Positions 36,601 through 44,592 of a stretch of 64,000 nt of DNA are shown one piece after another. Below the pieces are notes generated by a model. The model saw only the letters and a program-made list of their open reading frames with translations, was not told where the DNA came from and did no database searches. Source of the DNA: JBCCCJ01 sp039029315 (GTDB taxonomy: Bacteria; Bacteroidota; Bacteroidia; J057); contig JBCCGK010000035.1 in assembly GCA_039029315.1 (NCBI GenBank), forward strand, positions 35,898-99,897, read 5' to 3'. The translations under genes and the position numbers were made by a program. Every line of letters begins with the position of its first letter. Position 1 is the stretch's first letter.

Positions 36601-39600
36601 CTGCCTTTGGAGACTATGACATCAAGTCCTGGACCAATGTGAATGGAGATACCAACTTCTTCAATGACACATCTGAAACAACGATTTCTTCCATCCCGAC
36701 CATATCGACCTATCCATACTTTGAGGACTTCGAGTCTGGAAATGGAGGCTGGATAGCTGATCAGGGTACGGCAGGATCTTGGGCTTTCGGAACACCAGCG
36801 AAAAACACCATTATTGGCGCTTCCTCCGGAGTGAACGCCTGGGTTACTGGCGGATTGGGAACAGATTTCTACAATCCCAATGATAGCTCTCAGGTTGTTG
36901 GACCATGTTTCGACTTCACCAGCAATGCGAATCCAGCGATTACGCTTGACGTTTGGTGGAATTCAGAATTCAGTAATGATGGGGCGGTTCTCCAATCCTC
37001 TATTGATAATGGAGCGACATGGCAAGATGTGGGTGCCTTTGGTGATCCAAACAACTGGTATAATGACAATACACTCTTTGGAGGTGCACCTGGTGGTTCC
37101 TTACAAGGATGGACAGGTCGAGCAGCAACAGGAAATGGATCAGATGGTTGGGTCGAAGCTCGCCATGCACTGACCGGACTCGGTGGACAAGCCAGTGTCT
37201 TATTGCGAGTTGCATTTGGAGCCAGCGGCTTTACCCATGATGATGGCTTTGCGTTTGATAACATTCTGATCTACGAAATTCCTGATGAAGACTTGGGAGT
37301 TACAGCCATTTTGGATCCAGTTGGTGGATTCTGTACTGGAGATACGGTCAACATTTCAGTACTCGTTGAGAACTTTGGTGTTGCGACTCAAACAAGTATT
37401 CCTGTAACAGTAGATGTCACAGGGCCTCAGGCCGCTTCCTATAGTGTGACCTCATCCAACGCTATTATCCCAGGAGCCTCCGATAGTATCTTTGTTGCCT
37501 CCTTCACTGCGGCTGTAGCTGGTGATTATACATTCACCGCTTATACAGATCTGGGTGGAGATACCCTTCAATTCAATGATACCACAGGAATCTCTAACCT
37601 GATCACGATCACGCAGACTGCGGCAGCGCCAACAGTCATTTCAGATTCTATCTGTGCGACAGATTCTTCACAGTTTACGCTGATCGCTACCAGTGCCGCA
37701 ACAGATCATCGATGGTATGACTCCGTAGGTGGTTCTGTGATCCATGTGGGAGATACATTCAATACGCCATTCCTGACCAGTTCCAACACCTACTTTGTTG
37801 AAGCTGTGAATCCATTGATTCAACCAAGCTTCACCCCAGTTGACAATTCGTTTGGACCAGGTGGTAATGCCAACTTCAATGCAGGCTTGCGATTTGATGT
37901 CTTTATGGATTTGGTTCTGCATTCTGTGAAAGTGTATCCAAATGGTCCTGGTAACATTGTCGTCAACCTGGAAGACAATACTGGTGCGCCACTACAGACT
38001 GTAAGTATTCCATTTGGTGGAACAGTGGTGGATACAGTGGTTACCCTGGATTGGGAAATTGCGCCAGGTCTTGATTATGTCGTCAATGCCGATGGTCAGA
38101 CTACCGGTGGGTTGTTTAGAAATTTCAATAACAATACAGCCTTCCCATATACCTTGCCAGGAGTTATTTCTGTAACAAATGCAGAAAGTAATAACAACTT
38201 CTATTACTTCTTCTATGACTGGCAGGTAATTATTCCTGGATGTCCAAGTCCTCTTGTCCCAGTCAATGCTGCCTTCAAGGCGCCAGCTCAAGTGGATCTT
38301 GGTCCGGATGGAACTGTCTGTGCAGGAGCCCCGATAGACGCTTTTGATCCTACTCTGGTATCATATGTCTGGAATGGTGATCCTTCTGTAACTACCTCGT
38401 CTATTACAGCTGATACTACCGGGCTGTATTATGTAGATGTTGTCAACAATGAAGGATGTGATGGAACGGACTCTGTCATTCTGATTGTCAATCCTGTCCC
38501 ACTTGTGGACATTGGACCAGATGACTCAGAATGTGATTCTGTCGTTCTGGACGCTGGTAATCCTGGAGCTTCCTATGTGTGGACTGGACCTGGTGGCATG
38601 ACCGGTTCTGATCAGACATTCACTGCTACAGAGACAGGTACGTATTCTGTCCTCGTTACAGCACTTGGATGTCCAAATGGAGATAGTGCTGACATTGTCA
38701 TCTTCGCTTCTCCGGCAGTAGATCTTGGTCCTGATAGAGGAACATGTGAACCCGTTATGCTTGATGCAGGGTCTGATGGGGTCAGCTACCTCTGGTCAAC
38801 TGGTGCAACTACCCAGATGATCACAGCGATGGCACCAATAGGAAGTCCTGACACAATCACTGTGGAAGTAACCAGTGCCGATGGTTGTATTACCAATCAG
38901 GAACTCATCTTGAGTGAAGGAACGCCCCCAGTATTTGACCTTGGGGCCGCAGTGGAAGAGTGTGATAGTGCACTGATTACGGGTCCTGTCATCGATGGTG
39001 CGACCTATGCCTGGTCTACAGGGGAGACAACATCAAGTATCTATGCGACGACAGCTGGAACCTTTAGTCTGACTGTAACTGACTCAGTAGGATGTGAAGC
39101 AACCGATTCTGTCTTTGCAGAGGTAGAACCTACACCAGTAGCGGATGCGACCTTCTCCAATCCAAACTTTGATTTCACCATTAACTTTGTAAACCTCTCT
39201 ACTCCAGCGACCGGAGCAACTTACTTCTGGGACTTTGGAGATGGAGGAACTGACACTGTTGCCAATCCTGTATACACCTATACAAGTGGAGGTAGCTGGC
39301 CAGTGAAGTTGATTGTAACCAATGCTTGTGGAACGGATTCTGTCGAGTTCATTGTAGGAGGTGTGGATATTGACAATGATGCCTTTGGAAGTGCACTCAG
39401 CGTCTATCCAAACCCAACCAAGGATGAGGTATTCATCTCCAGTGATAATCTACAGGCCGAAAACTTGAAGATCGAAGTACTCGACGCCCGCGGACGTCTG
39501 GTAGTCGATAATCCTGTCGGTCAGGTCTTTGGCTCCTTCCTGCATATTGTCGATCTCGAACATGAAGCAGAAGGTGTCTACATGATCAAGATTAGCGATG

Positions 39601-39638
39601 GTGAGCGAACCGCCTACAAACGTGTGATGAAGGAATAG
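30627..39638 (+). CDS. Giant secreted adhesin-like protein with MAM/CARDB repeats and T9SS tail
   Basis: A 3003-residue protein starting MKHLSTLVMVLGFSISIAFG (signal peptide). A GEVED domain (about 55-165, WIDYNQNQIFE ... NYGETEDYEI) is followed by a CARDB region and seven MAM-like units whose 'EDFE' strands begin at residues 285, 579, 871, 1160, 1452, 1743 and 2033, each followed by a CARDB-type beta sandwich. The first six carry LSFWYHMFG or a close variant and DMAIDD; the seventh is divergent. Then a jelly-roll-like region (about 2390-2540), four Ig/PKD-like repeats, one PKD (WDFGDGGTD) and a type A T9SS sorting domain (VYPNPTKDEVF). Probably surface-bound and used for attachment or carbohydrate binding. 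Own promoter and terminator. Confidence 0.92.
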   Translation: MKHLSTLVMVLGFSISIAFGQYCIPAYTFGTTDGDSIVSFQLGTINGTLPSNSAGYNDYTNISSTILSPGNMYTASLINNPQWSSGVTLWIDYNQNQIFETTELVAQTTTTMPAGGSASLTFTVPITALPGITRLRMMHQFAAIPNDPCATNLNYGETEDYEIIIPASTSDDLALTSVLLNDIDCGAFGTGAPITVGLANIGMLAADTAYLFYSVNGGTPVADTAYNLASPSLNTFTFTTLFPIAPNTTYDLVVWTSYAPDTISSNDTIFATYQTPNVFTFPYLEDFESFTVGSPGNLANGWSRNTQFSTIAFRWQPDDFGTTTFGTGPSDDHSTIGSKYMYTESSSGGTGDATSLVSPCISLTGSTAPRLSFWYHMFGSTMGDLQVYVVTGGTQTLVWSISGEQQTSDTDDWLEGFADLTAFAGQVISLEFRGVRGNGITSDMAIDDVSIFEPTVALDVGATAIIDPVGAGCISGIKDVLVEVTNFGNDTLDLSLNNVTITVDIDGPTGPSSHTAVLSSGLISILGMDTALVSTTADFSVAGVYTITAYTSLLGDTIVSNDTIVGTAESLPVVTSFLEDFETFAVGNPGLLANGWTRVPDGLIGEGWIVDDFGTGSFGTGPADDHTDVGSIYMYIESSSGSTGNQYSLISPCIDLTGATAPRLSFWYHMFGLNMGTLEVYAIGEVSDTLLWTISGQQQISSIDPWKDALVDLTPFVGQTIQLEFRNILAGLFSGDMALDDINVFNPPPIDAAAVDIDPNDVAACFTSSESVTVYIRNDGNQTLDFSANNATVTLDITGASTQNFSTTVTSGTVAVLDSFPVVVTTTADLTGTGIHNFMATVALAGDTIAANDTTLGSIESLPVFSAPFTEDFETFTTGFPGTLANGWTFGNTTGYRWQVDNFGTGSGGTGPADDHTATGSIYMYTEASTGFGDSTSLFSPCIDLTGLTTPRLSFWYHMFGAAMGTLKVQVLSGGTSTQVWSLSGQQQSADTDPWQEAIIDLTAFAGQSIQLEFEGLNGPTFTSDMAIDDVQILQPAPIDGQAMDVVPNGEVACYSSAETVSIIVRNTGSQPLDFSANNMTVTLDVTGASTQNFSTTVTSGIVPVLGTISVDVTTTADFTATGFHNFNYNISIVGDTVPANDASVGFVESLPVFTAPFTEDFETFTTGFPGIPANGWTFNANDDFRWQVDNFGTGSFNTGPADDHTAAGSIYMYTESNFGALAGDSTSLFSPCLDLTSLTAPRLSFWYHMFGADMGTLSLYAIDGGTTPSLLFTQSGQVQTADSDPWIEQIIDLTAFAGQSIQLEFRGHRGISILSDMAIDDVNLVDPDPVDASAINMEPNGLAACLSAAESVDILVRNVGSQTLDFAANNLTVSLDVMGASTQNFSTTVTSGTLAVLDTLFVTVTTNADFSATGFHNMTASVSVVGDNVSSNDTTLGFVESLPVFTAPYTEDFETFTTGSPGALANGWTRTDDNFFDFRWQPDNFGTGSFGTGPADDHTAIGSIYMYTEASSGITDDSTSLFTPCIDLSGMSAPRLSFWYHMFGTDMGTMDVYALDGTTSTLLFSQTGQVQSSEVDPWIEGLGDLSQFAGQTIQLEFRGTRGPGLTGDMAIDDVNIFDPPPLDIGANALSPTGTGCYPAVVDGVVTIINLGNQPLDLTLNPVTVMLDVTGPTPQNFSTVVNTGVIPVFGTLDVTVTTALDLTTGGSYSMTGTATMVGDTLNGNDSFTGNIQSIQVVNGGLVEDFETFVPGNGQQGTPGTFMNSWTSDGDNNANGWNIHTGPTGSTNTGPIGGNPATNSQIYLYTETSGGGLGDRYSLYSPCVDLSSQTAPNLYFSYHMFGVGMGILEVHVHQNGVDNMIWSVSGQQHFTDTDPWTDTVLDLSTFTGDLLQVEFRGFRGNSFTSDMAIDDIGLYELLPQDGAVPAIFAPGSSCGLGDSMDIVIAAQNFGTDTLIGVSASVQVNGGSVVTLSVPDTILPGAFIPFFFPGNDFSAFGDYDIKSWTNVNGDTNFFNDTSETTISSIPTISTYPYFEDFESGNGGWIADQGTAGSWAFGTPAKNTIIGASSGVNAWVTGGLGTDFYNPNDSSQVVGPCFDFTSNANPAITLDVWWNSEFSNDGAVLQSSIDNGATWQDVGAFGDPNNWYNDNTLFGGAPGGSLQGWTGRAATGNGSDGWVEARHALTGLGGQASVLLRVAFGASGFTHDDGFAFDNILIYEIPDEDLGVTAILDPVGGFCTGDTVNISVLVENFGVATQTSIPVTVDVTGPQAASYSVTSSNAIIPGASDSIFVASFTAAVAGDYTFTAYTDLGGDTLQFNDTTGISNLITITQTAAAPTVISDSICATDSSQFTLIATSAATDHRWYDSVGGSVIHVGDTFNTPFLTSSNTYFVEAVNPLIQPSFTPVDNSFGPGGNANFNAGLRFDVFMDLVLHSVKVYPNGPGNIVVNLEDNTGAPLQTVSIPFGGTVVDTVVTLDWEIAPGLDYVVNADGQTTGGLFRNFNNNTAFPYTLPGVISVTNAESNNNFYYFFYDWQVIIPGCPSPLVPVNAAFKAPAQVDLGPDGTVCAGAPIDAFDPTLVSYVWNGDPSVTTSSITADTTGLYYVDVVNNEGCDGTDSVILIVNPVPLVDIGPDDSECDSVVLDAGNPGASYVWTGPGGMTGSDQTFTATETGTYSVLVTALGCPNGDSADIVIFASPAVDLGPDRGTCEPVMLDAGSDGVSYLWSTGATTQMITAMAPIGSPDTITVEVTSADGCITNQELILSEGTPPVFDLGAAVEECDSALITGPVIDGATYAWSTGETTSSIYATTAGTFSLTVTDSVGCEATDSVFAEVEPTPVADATFSNPNFDFTINFVNLSTPATGATYFWDFGDGGTDTVANPVYTYTSGGSWPVKLIVTNACGTDSVEFIVGGVDIDNDAFGSALSVYPNPTKDEVFISSDNLQAENLKIEVLDARGRLVVDNPVGQVFGSFLHIVDLEHEAEGVYMIKISDGERTAYKRVMKE
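31479..36722. repeat. Six tandem units of about 870 bp within the giant gene
   Basis: Unit starts, taken at the codon for the first Glu of EDFE, are 31479, 32361, 33237, 34104, 34980 and 35853, with the divergent seventh at 36723: spacings 882, 876, 867, 876, 873 and 870. Stretches such as GCCAGTACACAGAA recur almost unchanged in the inner units (near 33026, 33890 and 34767), which points to fairly recent duplication or gene conversion. Confidence 0.9.
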
Positions 39639-39659
39639 TAGAATCACTCGATTCTCATA

Positions 39660-39696
39660 GCAAAGGGTGGGCTTCGGCTCACCCTTTGCAGTTTTT
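39660..39696 (+). terminator. Rho-independent terminator after the giant gene
   Basis: A stem of 13 base positions with one mismatch (GCAAAGGGTGGGC, 39660-39672, with its partner 39677-39689) around a TTCG loop, followed by AGTTTTT. The strongest terminator in the window. Confidence 0.9.
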
Positions 39697-39788
39697 ATGA
39701 AATGAGTTGGCGGATTTCATGGGAATTGCTTGTAGTTTCGCCTTGTATTTGTTTTTTTTGCAGACCAATTGAAACTTAGGACAATACT

Positions 39789-40481
39789 ATGGCTAAGAAA
39801 GTAAAGGCCCGTGCTAAAGAGGCGGCAAAAGCTGCGGAGATAGAAATAGAAGAGGAGTCAAGATCTCTGGATACCTTTATTCAGGAAAATAGCAAACTCC
39901 TACTGGTCGGCCTTGGAGTCATTGCTCTGCTGGTCGTGGGATATCTATTTTATCTCAACAATCTCGGGCAACAAAACCTGGAAGCCAATACAGAGATGTT
40001 TCGTGCTGTAAAGGAATTTGAACGAGACTCCCTGGATAAGGCATTGACAGGAGGAGGACAATTTCTCGGATTTGAAGAAATCGCAGAAGTGTACTCAGGA
40101 ACGGAAGCTGCTAATCTGGCTACCTACTATATAGGGATCATCTATCTTCGCAAAGGAGAGTTGGAGACAGGAATCGATTATTTGGAATCTTTTTCCAAGT
40201 CGGACAACATGCTTTCGGCTTCTGCTTATATGGCAATGGGATTCGCTGAAGAAGATCTTGGAAATTCTGCCAAGGCTGCAAGTCATTTTGAGAAGGCCGC
40301 TCGTACGCCGGACGAAAATGACAGTACGACTCCAACGATGTTGCTCAATGCTGGCCGCAACTATGAAGCTGCCGGACAACTCAGCAAGGCCTTAAATCTG
40401 TACGAAGAAATCAAGGAAGAGTATCCATTGAGTTCAGAAGGGATCAATATTGACAAGAATATCGGTCGCGTATCTCAATGA
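39789..40481 (+). CDS. Membrane-anchored TPR protein
   Basis: A 230-residue protein: Lys/Ala-rich cytoplasmic start, one membrane segment (LLLVGLGVIALLVVGYLFYL, about 38-57) and TPRs (YYIGIIYLRKGELETGIDYL; AYMAMGFAEEDLGNSAKAASHF; LLNAGRNYEAAGQLSKALNLY). The layout resembles YfgM-type proteins that assist folding in the periplasm (inference). The last 4 nt overlap the ribH start in an ATGA arrangement, a pairing I remember from many Bacteroidota. It may serve as a housekeeping envelope factor. Confidence 0.85.
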   Translation: MAKKVKARAKEAAKAAEIEIEEESRSLDTFIQENSKLLLVGLGVIALLVVGYLFYLNNLGQQNLEANTEMFRAVKEFERDSLDKALTGGGQFLGFEEIAEVYSGTEAANLATYYIGIIYLRKGELETGIDYLESFSKSDNMLSASAYMAMGFAEEDLGNSAKAASHFEKAARTPDENDSTTPTMLLNAGRNYEAAGQLSKALNLYEEIKEEYPLSSEGINIDKNIGRVSQ

Positions 40482-40969
40482 GTGATTCTCACGCACATGA
40501 TCTTTCTGGCATTCGCTATACAGGAAATCATTCCCATAGTGAAGATCAGGTAGCCATCATTGTCAGTCGCTGGCATCCTACCATCACAGAAACGCTTTGT
40601 CAAGGAGCTACCCGTGTGCTCCGGGAAGCTGGTATTCCTGATCAGCAGATCTTCCGATATGATGTGCCAGGATCATTCGAGTTGCCAGTAGCAGCTTCTA
40701 TGATCCTCCAACAATCTCCACATATTGATGCTGTCATTACTCTTGGATGTATCGTTCAGGGCGAAACCAGGCATTTTGAATTCATCGCTCAGGCGGTCGC
40801 CCAGGGCATTGTGCAAGTAGGAGTAGAGTTCAAAAAGCCAGTCATCTTTGGGGTACTCACACCAGATACAGATCAGCAAGCCGCTGATCGAGCTGGCGGC
40901 AAATATGGCAACAAAGGAGAAGAAGCTGCAGTAGCTGCGCTTGAGATGTTGGACCTGCGACAAGCCTAA
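40478..40969 (+). CDS. ribH: 6,7-dimethyl-8-ribityllumazine synthase
   Basis: A 163-residue lumazine synthase, the penultimate enzyme of riboflavin synthesis, condensing the ribitylaminouracil and dihydroxybutanone phosphate. Visible motifs: SRWHPTITETLCQGA, VPGSFELPVAA, GCIVQGETRHFEFI with the catalytic His, and FGVLTPDTDQQAADRAGG with the phosphate-binding region. Forms 60-mers or pentamers in the cytoplasm. Translationally coupled to the TPR gene. Other rib genes are not in the window, as is usual for a dispersed pathway. Confidence 0.95.
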   Translation: MSDSHAHDLSGIRYTGNHSHSEDQVAIIVSRWHPTITETLCQGATRVLREAGIPDQQIFRYDVPGSFELPVAASMILQQSPHIDAVITLGCIVQGETRHFEFIAQAVAQGIVQVGVEFKKPVIFGVLTPDTDQQAADRAGGKYGNKGEEAAVAALEMLDLRQA

Positions 40970-40991
40970 CCCATTTGACCATTGACTGTTC

Positions 40992-43526
40992 CTACATCAG
41001 AAATATTGCATTGCCAAGCAATAGTTTTCCACTATGCCAGAACCCTCTGAATATGGGTGAATCTGTCAGGTAGATCAGTTGTCCTCGACCCACTCGCTCC
41101 ACACCGATGGATAAGGATTGTGTGAGTTTTTGGCGAAGCTTTGATCCTGTAAATCCACTGACAGGTTTGGACTCCTTGATTACGCCCACATTCCACCCAT
41201 TAGAAGGAAGAAAAGGATAGACACTGCTACTTCGTTTGAGAGAGTAATAGGTGGCCCCAATACCAAAAGAAAGCGGATGCGTCGCATCCATGCTGATTCT
41301 GTAAATACTCCCCGCTACAAAATTACTCAGGCGAGCTCTTTCACGGTTTTCGTAAGACTTTAGCAAGACAGAAGGATCATCCTTCTTTTTTCTTTCAGCA
41401 GCTTCCTTTGCGAGCCTTTTTTGATAATCCCCCAATGCCTTCCCCAACAATGTTTTGGGAGATTGATCCTTGGACCCTTTGACGAAGGTGCCAATAGAGC
41501 GTTCCAGCGCAATGACTTTCCCTCCTTGATTGACAAAGGACATCAATTGAGATCTGAACTTATCGTAAGAACCTGAAGGAAGTACAACGATATTATAACT
41601 CGAAAGGCTGATTTCTGACAGGTAGCTGGTGTGAAGAACTGTTACCGGATAGGCCAGCACTTGTTCAAAATAGTGCCACATTTCTCCAAAAGAAGCAGGA
41701 GTAACCCCAGGACCATTGACCAAAGCTATATTGGGTTTGGCAATCAATTGAACGGAACTTGAGCCGAAGTCCTTTCCTTCATCAGCAAATCCTGTTTGGG
41801 TAGGAATCAGAACTTGTTGGTGGGTATTGGCAATGTGCACCAATTGCTTGTCAAAATGTTGTTGTGGATTATCCGTTCTGGTGATGAGCAGCGTACCCCG
41901 ATCCAGTTTTTCTTCATTTATTTCAATGGGAACGGTAGAATATCTGACCTTGACCTTTGCCAATTGGAGAGCTGCCAGGAATGCAGCATCAGATACATCT
42001 TCCCAGGGAGTGAGATAAGCGACAGGTTTTTTCTCTTGAGGGAGATTGGGCGAGAATGTGTTGGGTGAAAAATTAGAGGAAAGAACAATCTTTTCTTTGG
42101 AGGCAAAAGTCTTCAGATTGTAGGCATAGGGGAGAGCCCAGGCTGTCAGATCATAGGTAAGTGAATCTTCCAGGCTAGTTTGGGGTTCAAACAGAACCTT
42201 GACGAGGTTTGCCTGTGGCTGAAAGCTCGAAATCAATATATCTCCTTTCTGCAAGGAATAACTGATCTCTTTGTTGGTCGCATACTCATATCCGCGATAT
42301 GGCTTACTTTTTTTGGATACCCTCTGATATTGTATCTGATTTCGATCCATCAATTGCATAAGATGTTGAATCGAAGAAGAAGGATTGTCAGCCTTGATGA
42401 CATAGCTTCGATAAGGACCGGGAGGGTCATTGATGGCTTTGTCAAAGTAGGTGTTGAATTCCTGAAGCAATGTATTTCGATGTCGATGGGCAGTTTCTAT
42501 CGTCGAAAGACCAGTGGTAAAATGATGAGCGAGCCGTTCTCCCAATGTCAAGGTGTCTCCACTCCCCAGTTTGAGTCCGAGACCAGCTCTCCCTGAGCCG
42601 CCTTGTTCATAAGTAAATCCGATCGCTCCTTGATAGGTCGGCCATGTGTCTCCATAGCTGGGATACAACAAATCATAGGTTTCTCTGGTGAAATACAACC
42701 ATCCATTTTCGTCAAAGTATCGTGCGTGATTTTTTCCAACCAGTTGTTGAAACTCTCGTTGCCATCGTGTAATGACTTCATGATAAGGTTCGGCTGCAGG
42801 GCCAAAAAAATACGGAGAATTGGGGCCCATTTCGTGAAAATCAACATGAACATGCGGCATCCATTGATGATACAATTTGGCTCGTTGCTGACTTTCAATC
42901 TGCGTTTGCCAACACCAATCCCGATTCAGGTCAAACAAATAATGATTGAATCTGCCACCCGGCCAGGGCTCACGATGCTCCAGGCTATTCGCGTGGACAT
43001 TGGGCATGCGATGCCCTACCTGATTGTACCAATTCACATATCGATCTCTGCCGTCCGGGTTGACACAGGGATCTAGGATGATGACCATATCCTCTAGCCA
43101 CTGAACATCTTCTTTGGTCAGAAGTGCATAGAGGGTCTTCATGGCAGCTTCTGTGGAGACAGATTCGTTTCCATGAATATTGTAGCTCAACCATACAATC
43201 GGAACTTGTTCTTCTTCAATTGTGCCTGATTGAAGTCCTGTTTTGATCAGGTTACTACGCTTGATTTGATCCATCTTCTCATGTCGCTCTTCCGATGTCA
43301 AGACTGCAATCATCAGCGGACGTCCTTCATAGGTGGTGCCATAAGGAATCAGCTCAACCTTGGGTGATTGGGCAGCCACCGTTTGGAAATATTCAATGAC
43401 GCGATGATGTCTGGTAAAGGCTTCTCCCAATTCATACCCCAAAAACTCCTGAGGACTCGTGAGGGGTTGACTGAAAAGAGAGAGAGAAAAAAAGAAAATG
43501 CAGCAGAATACGGAAAAATATTTCAT
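40992..43526 (-). CDS. M14-family zinc carboxypeptidase, secreted
   Basis: About 844 residues from the ATG at 43526 (MKYFSVFCCIFFFSLSLFSQ, signal peptide); the upstream extension to 43616 lacks a signal. Peptidase domain with zinc ligands H and E in IHGNESVSTEAA and the third ligand in VDFHEMG; FTYEQGGSGRAG probably carries the catalytic Glu. Residues beyond about 400 hold a flavodoxin-like/glutamine-amidotransferase-like region (VLPSGSYDKFRSQLMSFVNQGG) seen in related large M14 proteins. Exported to the periplasm or medium and expected to trim peptides. Single gene, convergent with ribH. Confidence 0.9.
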   Translation of the reverse strand: MKYFSVFCCIFFFSLSLFSQPLTSPQEFLGYELGEAFTRHHRVIEYFQTVAAQSPKVELIPYGTTYEGRPLMIAVLTSEERHEKMDQIKRSNLIKTGLQSGTIEEEQVPIVWLSYNIHGNESVSTEAAMKTLYALLTKEDVQWLEDMVIILDPCVNPDGRDRYVNWYNQVGHRMPNVHANSLEHREPWPGGRFNHYLFDLNRDWCWQTQIESQQRAKLYHQWMPHVHVDFHEMGPNSPYFFGPAAEPYHEVITRWQREFQQLVGKNHARYFDENGWLYFTRETYDLLYPSYGDTWPTYQGAIGFTYEQGGSGRAGLGLKLGSGDTLTLGERLAHHFTTGLSTIETAHRHRNTLLQEFNTYFDKAINDPPGPYRSYVIKADNPSSSIQHLMQLMDRNQIQYQRVSKKSKPYRGYEYATNKEISYSLQKGDILISSFQPQANLVKVLFEPQTSLEDSLTYDLTAWALPYAYNLKTFASKEKIVLSSNFSPNTFSPNLPQEKKPVAYLTPWEDVSDAAFLAALQLAKVKVRYSTVPIEINEEKLDRGTLLITRTDNPQQHFDKQLVHIANTHQQVLIPTQTGFADEGKDFGSSSVQLIAKPNIALVNGPGVTPASFGEMWHYFEQVLAYPVTVLHTSYLSEISLSSYNIVVLPSGSYDKFRSQLMSFVNQGGKVIALERSIGTFVKGSKDQSPKTLLGKALGDYQKRLAKEAAERKKKDDPSVLLKSYENRERARLSNFVAGSIYRISMDATHPLSFGIGATYYSLKRSSSVYPFLPSNGWNVGVIKESKPVSGFTGSKLRQKLTQSLSIGVERVGRGQLIYLTDSPIFRGFWHSGKLLLGNAIFLM

Positions 43527-43706
43527 GGAGACGAAGGTTTTACTCAAAGGTACACATAAGAATGCAAAAGAATTTCTGTGGAATTTGTGGAATTCTCTGA
43601 ATAAGGGTCTCTTCAAAGTATAACATCAATTCAAACTGGCATTCGCCATTATATTGACCTGGAATCTTTTCTGATTGTCTTCCATTAACCCAAATTATTC
43701 ATAAGA

Positions 43707-44495
43707 ATGGGACACGGATTTTTGTATCAAAAAGATTGGGAACAGCTGATTCTGGAAGATCAGGCCAGGGATTATGCACAGTACCTCAACAGGAAGCATT
43801 ACCCCAAAGGGATGATTATTTTCCTCTTGCTCATGGCAGGCCTTGGTATGCTGAGGCATTTGTCAGGAGGAATTGACAGCTCAATGGAAAATCTGGAAAA
43901 AAGAGAATCAAGCAAGTATCGGGGATATGTAGTTCCCATCAATCAACATGTGAAACCGCTCGATGTTCTCACTCCTTGCACCCTCACCATGCTCCCTCTC
44001 TCTTGCTCCCCAGACAAAAAGGAAGTGATTCCACTGATAGAGGAGAAGCAAGATGTCCCAAGGCTGTTGCCCAATCCATTCAAAGAATTGGAAGAGGAGC
44101 TGGCAGACAATCTCTGGATGAGTCAGGAAGAAATGGATTCCCTGGAGTTTTCCATATCCATTCCTTGTTGGGAAGAAGAACCCAGGGAAAAGGGGAATAG
44201 AATCATCGATTTTGAAATGCCTCAACCTACCAATTTTCAGGAAGTCTTTGGAAATTTTCAATTTCCTCAATGGAAGATAGCCCGGGATGCAGGAATCTGC
44301 GGCACGGTTATCTTTCGAATATTCGTGAATACATCCGGCCAATATACAGCACATGAACTGATTCATTCAGTTCATCCATTATTAAGTGCCCCCCTCGAAG
44401 AACGGATTGACAAGCTTCGATTCTCTCCAGCTATGCAAGCGGGAAATCCCGTGCCAGCATGGGTGAGCATTCCATTCAGAATATGCAGCATATAA
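43707..44495 (+). CDS. Divergent TonB-like protein
   Basis: A 262-residue protein: N-terminal cytoplasmic piece YAQYLNRKHYP, related to the YGAYQLRKRYP signature of Bacteroidota TonBs, one membrane segment (GMIIFLLLMAGLGML), a long linker without the usual Pro-rich run but with several Cys, and a TonB C-terminal domain (WKIARDAGICGTVIFRIFVN ... LRFSPAMQAGNPVPAWVSIPF). The normal TonB paralogue follows 97 nt later. It may energise a special receptor or be on the way to losing function. Confidence 0.85.
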   Translation: MGHGFLYQKDWEQLILEDQARDYAQYLNRKHYPKGMIIFLLLMAGLGMLRHLSGGIDSSMENLEKRESSKYRGYVVPINQHVKPLDVLTPCTLTMLPLSCSPDKKEVIPLIEEKQDVPRLLPNPFKELEEELADNLWMSQEEMDSLEFSISIPCWEEEPREKGNRIIDFEMPQPTNFQEVFGNFQFPQWKIARDAGICGTVIFRIFVNTSGQYTAHELIHSVHPLLSAPLEERIDKLRFSPAMQAGNPVPAWVSIPFRICSI

Positions 44496-44592
44496 TAAGG
44501 AGCACTGCTGTCAGAATCTATCTGTCGTAGGTATTCTCTTTCTTTTCGCCCTACAGCCATCCACTACACAATCATTCTTAATTATTCACACG

